DNA from: Strongylocentrotus droebachiensis
Taxonomy: Eukaryota > Echinodermata > Echinoidea > Camarodonta > Strongylocentrotidae
Assembly: GCA_035222895.1 (NCBI GenBank)
Contig: JAVYIG010000866.1
Coordinates: 186,001-250,000, forward strand
Reading direction: 5' to 3'
Length of the DNA stretch: 64,000 nucleotides
Shown in pieces: positions 12,756 through 24,389 of the stretch (the stretch's first letter is position 1; each line of letters starts with the position of its first letter). Below the pieces are notes generated by a model. The model was not told the origin of the DNA, ran no database searches, and worked only from the letters and a program-made list of their open reading frames with translations. A program made the position numbers and the translations under genes.

Positions 12756-12985
12756 GGGTACTTGTCGATGGGGGGGGGGGGGGGGGGTCTTGTCATATAG
12801 GGGGTAATTTTTAGGGGGTGGAGGTAATCTTCCACGGGGGGTTATTGTCCTATAGGAGTTTCTGGATGGTAATTGTCCTCGGGGGGGGGGGGATGTCCTA
12901 CGGGATGACTTTGGGGGGGGGGGGTATTGTCCTGGGGAGGGGGGAAGTTTTCCGGGGGTGATTGCCCAGGGGGTAATTGTCCTGA
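12756..12985 (+). repeat. G-rich degenerate minisatellite
   Basis: Repeats of a 20-30-base unit whose core reads GGGGGTAATTGTCCT, with interspersed runs of 9-18 G. About eight degenerate copies are visible. The G strand is plus and is a strong candidate for quadruplex formation. Confidence 0.8.
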
Positions 12986-13223
12986 TACGATTGCAATAAT
13001 CGACTTCAAATATTGTGGCGAGAAAGCCCGCTATTTTAAAGTCAAGACATACGTATTCTCTGTTTCCACTTTACTTTATTAACATGCAATTATATACACT
13101 CTCAGATATTATTAGCAAAAACAACTTAAGATACATGTTTTAAAAAATGTGTGTAGAAAGACGCTAATTAATCAATGCAAAGTGATTCCCTTTCTGAGAA
13201 TATTCTACAAGTATATATATATA

Positions 13224-14106
13224 CAGTGCGTCCCAGAAAAAACGAAACCGAGAAGTATCGATGTTCTATCATAACTTAATCACAACTATAATTAATGAAT
13301 GATACATATTTGGAAAGCTTAGAGTCTCCTCTTTCATGTGATGCTACTCAGATGATGCATATTTCACGCATGAGTGATTGAAAGCAATTTGAAGGAAGGA
13401 AAACAAAAAGACATTTGGCGGGCGGTATCTGAATTTCGAAGAAAAATTCACATTTCTAGAAAGTTGAGTTTCTGCCCTTTCATATGACACCTCAATCAGG
13501 AAAAATGAGCGAGGAATGACAAAGTTCTGTTTGTTTAAAGTAGTGCTTGCATTTCCATAATTTTATTAAACGAATTCGTTTTCACTGGCTGCCTGCCGTA
13601 TCAATAAACGAAATTAACAAAAGACTTAATTCCGTTTCGTTGACAATCAGCCGTATAGACGAGAGTCTTCATGCATGGCTGATTGTCAACGAAACGGAGT
13701 TAAGTCTTTTGTCAAATCTGCTTTTTGCTACGGCAGGCACCCAGTGAAAACGAATTCGCTTGTTAAAATTATGAAAATGTAAGGGCTACTTTAAACAAAC
13801 AGAACTTTGTTATTCCTCGCTCATTTTTCCTGATTGAGGTGTCATTATGAAAGGGCAGAAACTCAACTTTCTAGAAATGTGAATTTTTCTTCGAAATTCA
13901 GATACCGCCCGCCAAATGTCTTTTTGGTTTCCTTCCTTCAAATTGCTTTCAATCACTCATGCGTGAAATATGCATCATCTGAGTAGCATCACATGAAAGA
14001 AGAGACTCTAAGCTTTCCAAATATGTATCATTCATTAATTATGGTTGTGATTAAGTTATGATAGAACATCGATACTTCTCGGTTTCGTTTTTTCTGGGAC
14101 GCACTG
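13224..14106. mobile_element. Long-palindrome mariner-type MITE
   Basis: An 883-base element that is almost entirely one inverted repeat: arms 13224-13652 and 13677-14106 flank a loop of about 24 bases. The ends read CAGTGCGTCCCAGAAAAAAC and sit in TA dinucleotides, as expected of Tc1/mariner insertion. No transposase remains; the frame at 13547-13747 is the palindrome read through its centre. A second element with the same outer 12 bases lies at 63098-63644. Confidence 0.9.
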
Positions 14107-14680
14107 TATATATATATATATAATTCCACTATTATATCCTTGTATTCACCCTTACTAGGGTATTATTAACTCTCTTTTGTATTCTTGCCTGACTGCATAT
14201 GAGTGTATTTAACATTGCTTTGTATAAAATGTATTGAGTTGCTGATGAGCCTTCGGGCAAAACAGACTGTAAGACACTTACTCATAAAGTTGAACCTTTT
14301 TAACCTCTATATCCATATAGGCCTATATATGTTTATATATAATTATGTACATATTCAATACATTTCGAATATCAATAACACGCTACAGTTACCTGCAAAT
14401 CCATGAACATGGGAAATATATCAAAGAGAAATTCACCGACTTTCAGATGATTCAAGAATTTCTCAAGGCAATCAAAGAGCCTTTAAAGAAGAACGATTTT
14501 TTTCTTCAATACAGCTCGAACAAAGAGAATACACCTCTCACAATGTAACGAACATTGCAAGACTCCCCTTTACTTTCCATTATTCAGGTGTACTGCACAC
14601 CAAAATCATTACAACACAGGCATTTAAGGAAACGATCATTACAATATAGACATAAATGGAAAGAAAATGTATAATAGAGT

Positions 14681-14886
14681 ATAAATTGATGAGATGTAAT
14701 AGTATACACACTGTACAGGAGCATTGGATGTTTGAAATATATAACTTGAAATAAATTGTGATTGTAGATAAGAATAAACCTTTGACATAAATTGATAAGA
14801 TGTAATAGTATAAACACTGAGCATTGGATGTTTGAAATATATAACTTGAAATAAATTGTGATTGTAGATAAGAATAAACCTTTGAC
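14681..14886. repeat. Two-copy tandem repeat, 106-base period
   Basis: ATAAATTGATRAGATGTAAT starts at 14681 and again at 14787, and the two units match almost throughout, ending in AATAAACCTTTGAC. Minus-strand frames here are translations of the repeat. Confidence 0.85.
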
Positions 14887-15104
14887 ATTTTATAAGATAT
14901 CACATGGGCCTATATCCTATTCAGATCTACTGATCATATAAAAAGCATAAACATAACTTACATTGCATCATTGTGATGGAAAATAGACACGCATTCTAGT
15001 GCTACTAAACATAACGATAATAATTCTGTAAATCGAGAGATGTGTTGCATCGAACGCCATTTTCCAAACCATTTAATGAAGATTTCTCTCTGTATTACTC
15101 TCTG

Positions 15105-15665
15105 TATTCCTACGACTGTCGTATGCGTGTCTCAAAGAAGTCTAGATTGTAGGTATACACCATTTGATCTTGATTAGTTTATTACAAGAACATTATTACA
15201 ACGAGACCGAAATGACTAATAAATGAGTTTGACATGAAATGCAACAAATATGACCATGATAAAATGAATAAAATAAATATAAACACGAGATGGGGTAGAC
15301 TCTCTCTACATATACAGCAATGGCAGTTGCATGCATGTCAACACATTTTATATGATTACATAACAAGTATTGTCATGATTTGTTGCATAAAGAAATCAAT
15401 ATTTAAATGAGACAAGGTTACTACTTTCTTTCATAAATATTATATTTACATCGACGACTGTTACATACATGCCACAAATGGAAAAGATTGTATGTATACA
15501 CGATCTGATCACGGTTTGATATAAGAATATCACTACGAGACTAAGGTGACAAATTCCTCCTTTTGTAATTTTTTTAATTTTAATTTTTTTAATTTTTACT
15601 ATACATCAATAACTGTTTCATGTATGTCACAAATTAGACTAGATTATATCAAAGTAAGGATCCTG
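15105..15665. repeat. Diverged repeated segment, about three copies
   Basis: Blocks around 15109, 15451 and 15605 share the order ACTGT - ATGTATGYCACAAA - GATTGTA/GATTATA - TGATC. They are old and boundaries are unclear. The surrounding 14.9-16.3 kb is otherwise AT-rich DNA without a gene. Confidence 0.35.
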
Positions 15666-16314
15666 ATTAGTTGGATGTATCCGCACTGGAAAATAATGTA
15701 ATGACAAAATATTTTAGGGTGATAACAATAATAATAATAATAATAGCACGACATGTATGGTTCATGTGGTTATATGGTTTGAATGGATTTGTAAGAGAAC
15801 ATTGAGTAGACAAACTGTTTTCTTGTCACAGTTTAACCACATAAACTCTCTGCAAAATATAATTATACTTCATAACATTGTATTGTCTTTAAACCTTTTA
15901 TGTTCATGAAGAACGACAAACTCTCAAGCTAACAACCATGACCAAACTCTTCAGTGAAGTATTGGCCATGCATGGCAAGTAGGTCAAGATATAGAAGTTA
16001 TTAATGATTAATTTAAATTATGTCAACTCAAATCCAATGTGTATGGATGTTTTTACTTCCATTTTACTGAAGAGCAGAACAAAACAAAACAAAAAACATA
16101 ATTCCAAAAAATAGATGATATGATGAATATGACATGTTCACACACACGTACACTGTTCATATTATATATTTATCATATTTGTGTACACCTTATCAAGAAA
16201 TGAAAATGTTCAGTTCTTGACTATAACGATTAGATTTAAACAAAATATGTTCAATAATTTAATGTCGAAAGCAAGAATTTATTGGATTCCTGCTTAATAC
16301 TGGCTTCCTTCTAT

Positions 16315-16440
16315 ATGCGCTCTCTCCCTCTCTTCCTCTCTCTTTCTCTCCCTCTCTCTCTTTCTCCCTCCCCCTCTCTCTCTCTCTGTTTCTCTCTCTC
16401 TCTCTGTTTCTCTCTCTCTCTTTCTCTCTCTCTCTTTATT
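16315..16440. repeat. CT microsatellite
   Basis: Compound (CT)n tract with CCCT and GTTT interruptions. It generates a spurious Arg/Glu-rich minus-strand frame. On the minus strand it ends with AATAAA (16435-16440). Another AATAAA lies at 16277-16282. Either could serve as polyadenylation signal for the NLR gene ending just to the right. Confidence 0.8.
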
Positions 16441-16825
16441 TAGGATATAATATGATGTACTTGCAGTAAGCACAAATGCTTTGCTTAGGTCAAAGTACTT
16501 CGAAGAGGCTGCATAGAATAACAAATACGCCCCGAAAATAAGTCGACCTTCTCCATATGCTTGAACATAATTATAAAGTTATTAATTAAAAGTATCGAGA
16601 CAGGGTATAAGCAGTAATATTTGTATGATGCTGTATTCCAAGCATTTAAACGTTATATATCCTTATTAGTTGTTCGGGACTTTCGGGTAGCCTGGTTACC
16701 TCCACACTTGACAAGTTTCATTTTGAAGTCCGTAGTAGTCTGCTGCCATCACGTGGTCTGATGAGGGTCATCTTCCAACGTTGATACGTTGTTGCTTGAC
16801 GGCCAAACCATTATGACCGTTGTCG

Positions 16826-16846
16826 TCAGTCGGCAAACCACTCCTT
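16826..16846 (-). CDS. NLR gene, proposed last coding exon
   Basis: On the minus strand a plausible acceptor (TTTCCATATTCATAG) ends at 16847. In the phase required by the exon at 18949-19042 it adds K-E-W-F-A-D and a stop. The short length makes this the weakest exon of the model. A second frame stays open for 25 residues to 16768, but the upstream exon ends in phase 0 and does not support it. Confidence 0.4.
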   Translation of the reverse strand, partial: KEWFAD

Positions 16847-17263
16847 CTATGAATATGGAAACATAAGAATACCAGAAATGATATATACTGTATATAATGA
16901 TGGGTTTCTAAAAATACGTACCTTTCAATTAAGCAAAGCATTTTGCAGTTGAATTTGAAAGAGGTAAATTCGATATTATCTACTCAAATAATCATAGTTT
17001 GATTTGATTTCATGTGATGTTTATTTATTCCATATACATCAACATATTTACATTTACTATCTTATAACTTTAGATGTAGGATAATGACATGGTAAATAAA
17101 GAAAAGGGGTCGTCTTAAGCATAAGCTTAAAGTGACGTCCTTTCGAAAAATGAAAATAAGAAATTATACAATATGAAGCAATGCATGGAAATTAGGTTTG
17201 ATTTGATTTTCTTCTGCATTCATGTAAGTAAACAGTGTTTCAATAACAATAATAATATAAAGT

Positions 17264-17352
17264 ACAATAAGTATTTTTCTGACAATGAATAAACAATAAG
17301 TATTTTTCTGACAATGAATAAACAATAAGTATTTTTCTGACAATGAATAATC
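17264..17352. repeat. Three-copy 29-base tandem repeat
   Basis: The unit (CAATAAGTATTTTTCTGACA plus AATGAATAA) occurs three times head to tail, the last copy with one substitution. It lies in the proposed last NLR intron. Confidence 0.85.
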
Positions 17353-18566
17353 AATAAGCAAATACACATATATATATATATTTATATATAAATTGTTATT
17401 TTCAAAAACGAAATGATAAACTGTCATAAATACTAAATTTCCTCACACATTATAAACATTATAAAATTATTTGCGGAAGAAGGACTGTCATTGTAAACAG
17501 ATTTGCTTGATAATACGACAGCCCGCAGACAAAACTCATGAAATATATTAACGCATTTATTTTAGCAAGATAAACAAAAAAAAAGCATAGAAAGAGAAGG
17601 GACAGAGCTGGGAGGGAGAGAAAGTAACAATAATTACAGTATTGGGGGGTGTACATAAAATATATATCAAGTCAAGTTGTGCATGTTTAAAAATCACCTT
17701 TTGACATTTACTATTCATGACAATAGGCACATTCTTGAAATAAATTATAAGTTAAAAATAAGTTTAAAAATAAGTTTCCAGGATTGGAATTCATGTAGGT
17801 CAGATATCTAACGAGTAAATAGTTTGCAATCAGTTATGTAGAATCGATTTTTATGTTTTAACATTTAAATTTCAATCAGTAACGTGATGGATTCATTCAC
17901 ATGTCTTCATTCGAAGAAGAGAGAAATTTATGTAAAATGCTGGGATATCATTTAGTAAAAGCAAAGTTAGATTTCAATTTGAATACTACTTGCAAGCAAT
18001 TGTATATTGATAAATAATTTTGTTCAAAAAGGTACTACAAGGATTTAATTTCCGGTAGAGAAGATCTGAAATATATATACATGTATATGATGTCACTATC
18101 ATGACCAAAGTAGCAGGCGGAGGAAGAGGAGACACAATATAGGCATACACTCCGTACCTATCACCCATCTCATTCGTAAGAATTTCTTTCCAATATGTAA
18201 ACTCGTTTTTAAACTACTGGATATTGCTATATTGTAAGAAGCATGTTTTATGTATCGACTTATTGACATGGTGCTAGTGGTTCGTTGGAATTTCTTTCAA
18301 ATACTCAAACTCATGGATATTGCTATATTGTAAGAAGCATGTTTTATCTTTCTACTTTTCGCTACGGATTTAAGTAGAGTTTAATTTGCAGAGATGCATG
18401 GCTGCATGGTCATTTGACACATTTCTTTAAGAAGAGATATAGATAAAGTTACGGGATTTTTTTTCGTTCTTTCATCAGACATTAAGGTCATGTCGCTTAG
18501 GACGAAGTGTAATGACCGTTTTTGCCTTATACATCATGGACATGAAGGAAAATTACCTTTCTCTAT

Positions 18567-18729
18567 AGGCGGTGTCACACAGAGGCCAAAAATCCGGATT
18601 TTAGTTATACTCTTAATTGCTGTCTGTCATCAATTATCCCATTAAAAATCCTCTAACGAAGCAAGAAAATTCTCTCTTGAAAGGATTTTTCAAGGGATTT
18701 TTAAGGGATTTTTCTGTGTGACACCGCCT
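18567..18729. mobile_element. Short MITE
   Basis: A 163-base element with 16-base terminal inverted repeats AGGCGGTGTCACACAG / CTGTGTGACACCGCCT. The interior has repeated AAGGGATTTTT motifs. The target duplication is not clear, so the superfamily is unassigned. It lies just left of an NLR exon. Confidence 0.75.
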
Positions 18730-18948
18730 CATGTTTGTTATATTTCAGTTTCCGGATATCATTACACAGATCAAGAACAAACCGCTAGACGTGATCATTT
18801 TAATCAGGCCAGAATAAATGATTATTCCTGGGTACCGATTGGGCGGAGTTAAATATGGCTAATACAAAAAATAGCCTACTTTGAATCGATGGAATGCCAG
18901 AAAGAGGGAGAAGAATCAATCGAAGGATGGGCATGTATTATTTCTTAC

Positions 18949-19042
18949 CCCACCATGCTTCACGGTGATAGTCAGCTTGCCTTCACTGTTCACCTCAGAG
19001 ATCAGTGGATCCAGATCCGCGTCGGTACCACACGCAATCAAC
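18949..19042 (-). CDS. NLR gene, C-terminal LRR-flank exon
   Basis: A 94-base exon with acceptor TTATTACAATAG and donor GTAAGA. One base completes a Glu codon begun in the exon at 22798-22941, then 31 codons follow (LIACGTDADLDPLISEVNSE and GKLTITVKHGG). Joined to its neighbour it reads HLTSIE-LIACG, a continuous LRR strand. The phase match (2 then 1) across an intron of about 3.8 kb is the main support. Confidence 0.75.
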
Positions 19043-20489
19043 CTATTGTAATAAAACAGTACATTTCGGGGGCACAATACATTATCTTCTGAACTAACCT
19101 GACGTACGATACTCTTTAAAAAATTCATCAGAGATAATATGCTATAACGTGTGAGAATAGATGACAATTCAATAAACATCATTTTTCTCTGTATTTAGAT
19201 TGCCTGACTGCAAACCATGTTATCATAACTGTGTATTTAGGATACAGCAAGGGTGTGAATATCATGATGAATAAAATAATTAAAGTATTGAATTTAAATT
19301 TATCTTAATAAAATCGTATCGGTATTAATAAATCCTGAAGTAAAGAGATCATCAGATTATGTAAAATATTGTAAAATCTTCTATACAGCACCCTATTATC
19401 TAATCTTAAAAAATAGCCAACTCTGAGATGCATTCCAAACCTTAATGTAACTACCCTAACTAGTTTGGCAGTAATAACGATAGGTGGCTTGTGGGGCAAA
19501 GTGTTTTGTCAATTGTCTTTGATAACAACATTCAAATGTGTTAAATTAACGCTAGTTTTCCTGTTATCATGCTTATAATCAGGCATCTAGGTTGTATCAA
19601 CACCAAGTGGGCATAAATTATATGTCTAAAGGTAAGGAAGAAATTATAATTCACATTTTTATCTTAATATCTTTGTAAATAACCCATTTGAACGAATCAA
19701 ATGCTCAATCCAATGGTCAAATGTAAGTGAACAGACTGAACACATTTTCTCACATTACTATGTAAATGAGCGTTCATCAAAAAGATAATGAAATTAATAT
19801 CTGTTTATAACTTGCCATGCTCTAAGATCCCAGTTGAATAATGACAAGTGATATGATTGGTATTGCCCATGCCATTGAACATGTTTGATACATTTTAATA
19901 TTACTATAACTAGTGAATTTCACATGATATGCAAATTAGCTTCCACCATTAAAATATCACAAATTTGATATTGTCATCTTAAATTGCATCCAAGTCCATT
20001 CTTACAACAATTCATGTATTGAAAGCTATGCATTATGGGTGTCCAGACATGGTGGATTAATTTTCTGATTTACATTGTAAATATTTAGCCATCATAATTA
20101 TATGCAAATATAAATTCAAATTATAACTTATGATTTTAATACCAACAAATGAAAAATTATTTTGCATATTATGCATAAAGTACTGTTTAAACCCATCTTA
20201 AAATGTATTCATCATTTTCAGTTGAACAATGCCAGTATCCATTACATTATTTGAACTGATTTAAGTGGGATCGTAGATGGCGGATTATGATAAAAACCTG
20301 ATTTTTTGATATCTCTCTGCCTTAAGCTTTTTTGCATATTTTGCAAACATTAATCCTAATATGGATTCAAAAACTTGTCCACCTTTTTCATTGACTTTGA
20401 GAACATTGCACTGAACACTTGAATTGTTCACATTGGTTATTTACAACGACATTGAGATGAAAATGTGAATGTTAATCTCTTTATTGTTG

Positions 20490-20800
20490 TCTCTGAACAA
20501 AAAGCCAACACAAACCCTACGATTGCATTGGCTGGAATGAAACGTAAAAGGCGTTATCTCGTTTTTTCAGCGGCTGGTTCAAAATTACCAAACATTTGTG
20601 GGGCTCCACAAATATTAGGAATTGTTACATTTATGAATATTTCAGCCGTCTGTGAACCGGTTTCGATCAAAGGTGATTTCGCCATTTAAAGTGTATGTTC
20701 TTTCAAATTTGACACTGAGTTTTTCATTATCTCATAAAAAATTATTTTGGGTAGCGCCCTTTTTACCAAAACTCAACTATCCCCATAAATTTTCTCAAAC
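20490..20800 (+). repeat. Dispersed repeat next to LINE fragment, copy 1
   Basis: Matches the minus strand of 44150-44450 in several long blocks, including TATCTCGTTTTTTCA, CGGCTGGTTCAAAAT and GTAGCGCCCT. Both copies lie directly 5' of LINE reverse-transcriptase fragments in the same relative orientation, so it may be part of a LINE 5' region or a preferred neighbour. Confidence 0.6.
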
Positions 20801-20862
20801 TTTTAGTATGTTGGTTAGAGTATTACATGTATTCCTAGTTCACTGAAATGGGATAAATTCTT

Positions 20863-22685
20863 TTGCATTTTTTTAGAAAGAAAAAAAAATTGATTGGTCT
20901 TGATGGAATATCAGTATTCATCTTGAAATTAAGCGCCATTGAAATTGTTCCCACCCTCACTTACTTATTCAACAAATCAATGAACACTGGAAAATTCCCG
21001 AATCCTTGGAAAACAGCTAATATTGTGCCTATACATAAGAATGGCGATAAATCCTTCCTTGGTTAGTTCAGGCCAATTTCGATATTGCCCTATGTGTCAA
21101 AGATTTTAGAACGAGTTGCACAATACGAATTACTAGAGTACTTGCATAAAAATTATATTTTATGTAGGAAACAGTTTGGATTTAGACCTAAGCATTCAAC
21201 AACATCTACCCTAGTAAAGGTCACAGATGATTGGCTTCAGGCCATGGACGATTCTTAATACAATGTATTTATTGACCTGCGAAAAGCATTCGGCACTGTC
21301 GACCAACAAATTGTTATGAAGAAATTGCATAACATCGGTCTCAAAATATGTTTAGTCACTGGTTAGCTATCTAAGTGGAAGAACATGTAAAACCCTTGTA
21401 AATCATTCTCTTTCCTCTTCCACATTCATATCGTGCGGGGTCCCGCAAGGGTCGCTTTTAGGGCCCCTCTTATTTGTTATATACGTTAAAGATCTTGCCA
21501 AATATATTAAATCAAGCAGTCTAAAGTCAAATGCAGACGACACAGTGATATATTACTCTGATACCTCAGTACGCAAAATTGAGTCAACTCTGAACAGTGA
21601 CCTACTTCTATTACACCAGTGGATGAAGGAAAATAGACTAAGTGTATATTATGAATTTTAAAACTGTTTGTATGTTGATTGGTAGTCGATGCATGCTGTC
21701 AAAAGAAAAGAACTTAATAAATGTCACCCTCTGTAAGACCATAATGCAATAAGTGGAAAATGTCAAGTACTTAGGCGTCATTTGTGATGAGCAAATTAAA
21801 TGGAGCATTCACACTGATGAGGTGGTGAAAAAATAGGACAAATAGTAAGATTTTTGTAAATTAAGAAGCACCTTGAATGAATCTATATTAAAACTAGTAT
21901 ATAATGCAGTTGTTCTTCATAACTTCGACTACGGAGATGTTGTATATGGTTTGGCCTGTTAATATTTAATCGAAAGATTACAAAAGCTTCAAAATCGCGC
22001 TGGGCGTTTGATTTTACATATCAATCGTGACTTTCATATACTCAATTAAGAAATTCACAATGCCCCTAACTGGGAATCGTTACACGACATGAGAAATCGG
22101 CATTTGCCAGCTAATGTGAGGGGAGGACTTTTGCAGTCCTCTCATACAACTACCACTTTGTAAAGTTTAAGCACTCATAACTGTGTGTTGTACCTTCTTT
22201 ATATCCTTTAATTTAGTCACAAATTAAAGTCATGTTTGATATTTATGTGTATGGGTAATTCCATAAATTAGGGACCCACTTTGTGACATTTTTAGTGTCC
22301 CACTTACATAAGGAACCCACACGTATTTGTGGCTCTGAGTACAGGCTTAAATAGTGGAGTGAGATTGTAAAGTGATTCTTGATGTCAGGATGCGATATTA
22401 TGCTTGGAAATCACTTTACAATCTTACTCCACTATTCAAGCCTTTACTCAAAGCCACAAATACTTGTGGGTCCCTAATGTAAGTGGGACAGCAAAATTGT
22501 CACAAAGTGGGTCCCTAATTTATGGAATTACCCATATGCTTTCTGGACCCCACGGAAGACCAGTAGTGTCGTGCCTGGCAACTGAATATTGGTTATCCAG
22601 CCGTTTCATTCATACTTATGTATATACTTGTATTGTATGTTTGTTTCCAAACGGAAAATAAATACTACTACTACTACTACTACTA
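20863..22685 (+). mobile_element. Decayed CR1/L2-like LINE
   Basis: Remnant of a non-LTR reverse transcriptase on the plus strand. Recognisable blocks are a start of IGLDGISVFILK and NIVPIHKNGDK (20890-21055), then FRPISILPYVSKILERV near 21068-21118 and FGFRPKHSTTSTL near 21177-21215. Further on are CGVPQGSLLGPLLFVIYVKDL (21434-21496) and ADDTVIYYSD near 21534-21563. It is broken by many stops and frameshifts. The 3' tail ends in a (TAC)n run (22664-22685). A hairpin MITE (22252-22534) is inserted in its 3' part. It lies in an NLR intron, opposite to the gene. It is not functional. Confidence 0.8.
22252..22534. mobile_element. Hairpin MITE nested in LINE tail
   Basis: A 283-base near-perfect palindrome with ends TGGGTAATTCCATAAATTAG and complement, flanked by TA on both sides (22250-22251 and 22535-22536). 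Arms carry GGGACCCACTTTGTGAC and CACAAATACKTGTGG. TA duplication suggests Tc1/mariner mobilisation. It splits the 3' UTR of the LINE at 20863-22685 and is therefore younger. Confidence 0.85.
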
Positions 22686-22797
22686 CAGTCAAAGGTTACC
22701 AACATGTGTCGTTCCACAATATGTTGTACATGTACATTTGTAAGATTTTGACTATAATGTGGCAATCATTACCCTTGGAAATAAAAATGAGACTCAC

Positions 22798-22941
22798 TCT
22801 ATGCTTGTCAGGTGTGGATGGGTCTTCATGAGTTGGATAATCTCAACTGTCTTCTTGGTGTACAGGTCTATGTGGGTAATGGACAGCTTGGTGAGCCTAG
22901 GACATGATGCTATCACCGCCTTGCAGAATGACATGGGATCA
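22798..22941 (-). CDS. NLR gene, LRR exon (3' half)
   Basis: A 144-base exon with donor GTGAGT after ...HLTSI. It supplies one base to complete a Ser codon, then 47 codons (DPMSFCKAVIASCPRLTKLS, ITHIDLYTKKTVEIIQLMKT, HPHLTSI) and two bases carried onward. The acceptor is the AG of GGGCACTGAG, 7 bases outside the foldback element at 22949-24159, and has a poor pyrimidine tract. Together with 24155-24387 it probably formed a single LRR exon before the element inserted. Confidence 0.7.
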
Positions 22942-22948
22942 CTCAGTG

Positions 22949-24159
22949 CCCAGGTCGAAAATCCCATAGAGACCAATAGAGACCATTAGAAAAATTCTAT
23001 TGGTCTCTAATGGTTTCTGTTGGAGTCTATTGGTTTCTGTTGGACCCATAGAATTGAATCCAATAGAGACTATTCAAACCATCAGAAACCAAAAGAAACC
23101 AATAGCACCCATAGAAACCAATAGAAATAGAAACCAATAGGACCAATAGAAACCAATAGGACCAATAGAAACCAATAAGACAAATATAAACCAATAGGAC
23201 CAATAGGACCAATAGGACCAATATAAACCAATAAGACCAATAGAAACCAATAGAACCGAAAGGACCAATAGGACCAATAGGACCGATAGGACCAATAGAA
23301 AACCAATGAGACCAATAGAACCCAATGGGACCAATAGAAACCAATAGGTCCAATAGAAACCAATAGAAACCAACAGCTAAATCTATCTCATGCATATTCA
23401 TGATTACTTTATACGTGTTCACAGAAAATTACATTTATCATAATTTGTCAAGCAACTTATGACAATGTACATCAATTTTATGATTTTTATTTTCTTTTGG
23501 CAACTAATGACTCATAGATTATTTGTTTAATCATGTTACAATTTCATTCACGTTTTAGCAATAGATATATTGATTATAATGATTACTATAAAACACTAAC
23601 CAAGAAACAATTCATGTATGTTTATTATATAGAATAGTAGAAGCATTCAGTCAAAATAAAGGATAATCTAATACTCACTCCAAGTGATCTATGTGATGGA
23701 GTTGATGCAATTGAGATTAGAATATACTTTTTTTTGGTGGACAGTTGCTAAAATCGATTCTGATTGATCATTATTGATTTACCAATAGAAGCCATTGGAC
23801 TATTGGTTTCAATAGGGAATTCGGAACATGGGAGCATTAGGAACCCATTGAAAGATCTCTAGTGGACCAACAGGAACCCATAGAAAATATCTAATGGACC
23901 AACAGAAACCCATCATAGAAGAAAATATCTAATGGACCAAGAAACCCATAGAAGACATGGGTGGATGCTGGTCCAATAGAAGCTTTCTGTTGGTCCATCA
24001 GCATTTCTTCTGTGGGTTTGTGTTGGTCCAATAGATATTTTCTAATGGTTTCTGTGGGTCCATCATTTCACTTTCCCTATTGAAACCATTAGACACCAAT
24101 AGCTCTAATGGTTTCTGATGGTCCAATAGGATCGGATCCTAATGGAATTTCGACCTGGG
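22949..24159. mobile_element. Foldback element coincident with an NLR intron
   Basis: A 1211-base segment bounded by inverted ends CCCAGGTCGAAA / TTTCGACCTGGG. The left arm (22970-23370) is a tandem array of 9-10-base units of the ACCAATAGGA / ACCAATAGAAA type. The right part (23780-24150) holds related motifs in both orientations, including a sub-palindrome around AAATATCTAATGGACC. The middle (23400-23760) is AT-rich unique sequence. The only duplicated flanking bases are TG. Hydrophobic frames with IGFYWSYW repeats are translations of the array. No transposase was seen. Confidence 0.75.
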
Positions 24160-24387
24160 TGTAGTTGCAGTTAAGGGGTTCTTCGATCCCTGTATGTGAA
24201 GGTGAATTAGATGATGGAATGGAGAGCAGGCCATTGTGACGATGTTTGATGAGACATTCTCCTTGTCAGACCAGTCCAGTTGGAGGTTTTGAACTCGGGG
24301 ACATGATGTATGAAGTCCAAGATTCCACAGACTGGTCACATGCTTACCATCCAAAGATAGCTCATCTACTGAGGTTGTTTGATGAGT
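24155..24387 (-). CDS. NLR gene, LRR exon (5' half)
   Basis: A 233-base exon: acceptor TGTTGTTTCATAG, 77 codons (THQTTSVDELSLDGKHVTSL, then LGLHTSCPRVQNLQLDWSD and ACSPFHHLIHLHIQG), and two bases carried to the exon at 22798-22941. The LRR consensus is visible as VDELSLDG, VQNLQLDW and LIHLHIQG. The donor GTCGAAAT is weak and lies inside the terminal repeat of the foldback element. Skipping the element by this donor and the next acceptor restores ...LTATTPSDPMSF in frame. Confidence 0.7.
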
Positions 24388-24389
24388 CT

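Noticed and set aside
16294-16524. Arg/Glu-rich frame
   Set aside because: Product of the CT microsatellite.
20465-20846. Two short plus-strand frames (74 and 64 residues)
   Set aside because: They lie within the dispersed repeat shared with 44150-44450 and are not conserved as proteins between the copies by eye.
23027-23422. Hydrophobic 131-residue frame with repeated IGFYWSYW
   Set aside because: Translation of the ACCAATAGGA/ACCAATAGAAA array in the foldback element; three overlapping frames give similar products, so not a gene.
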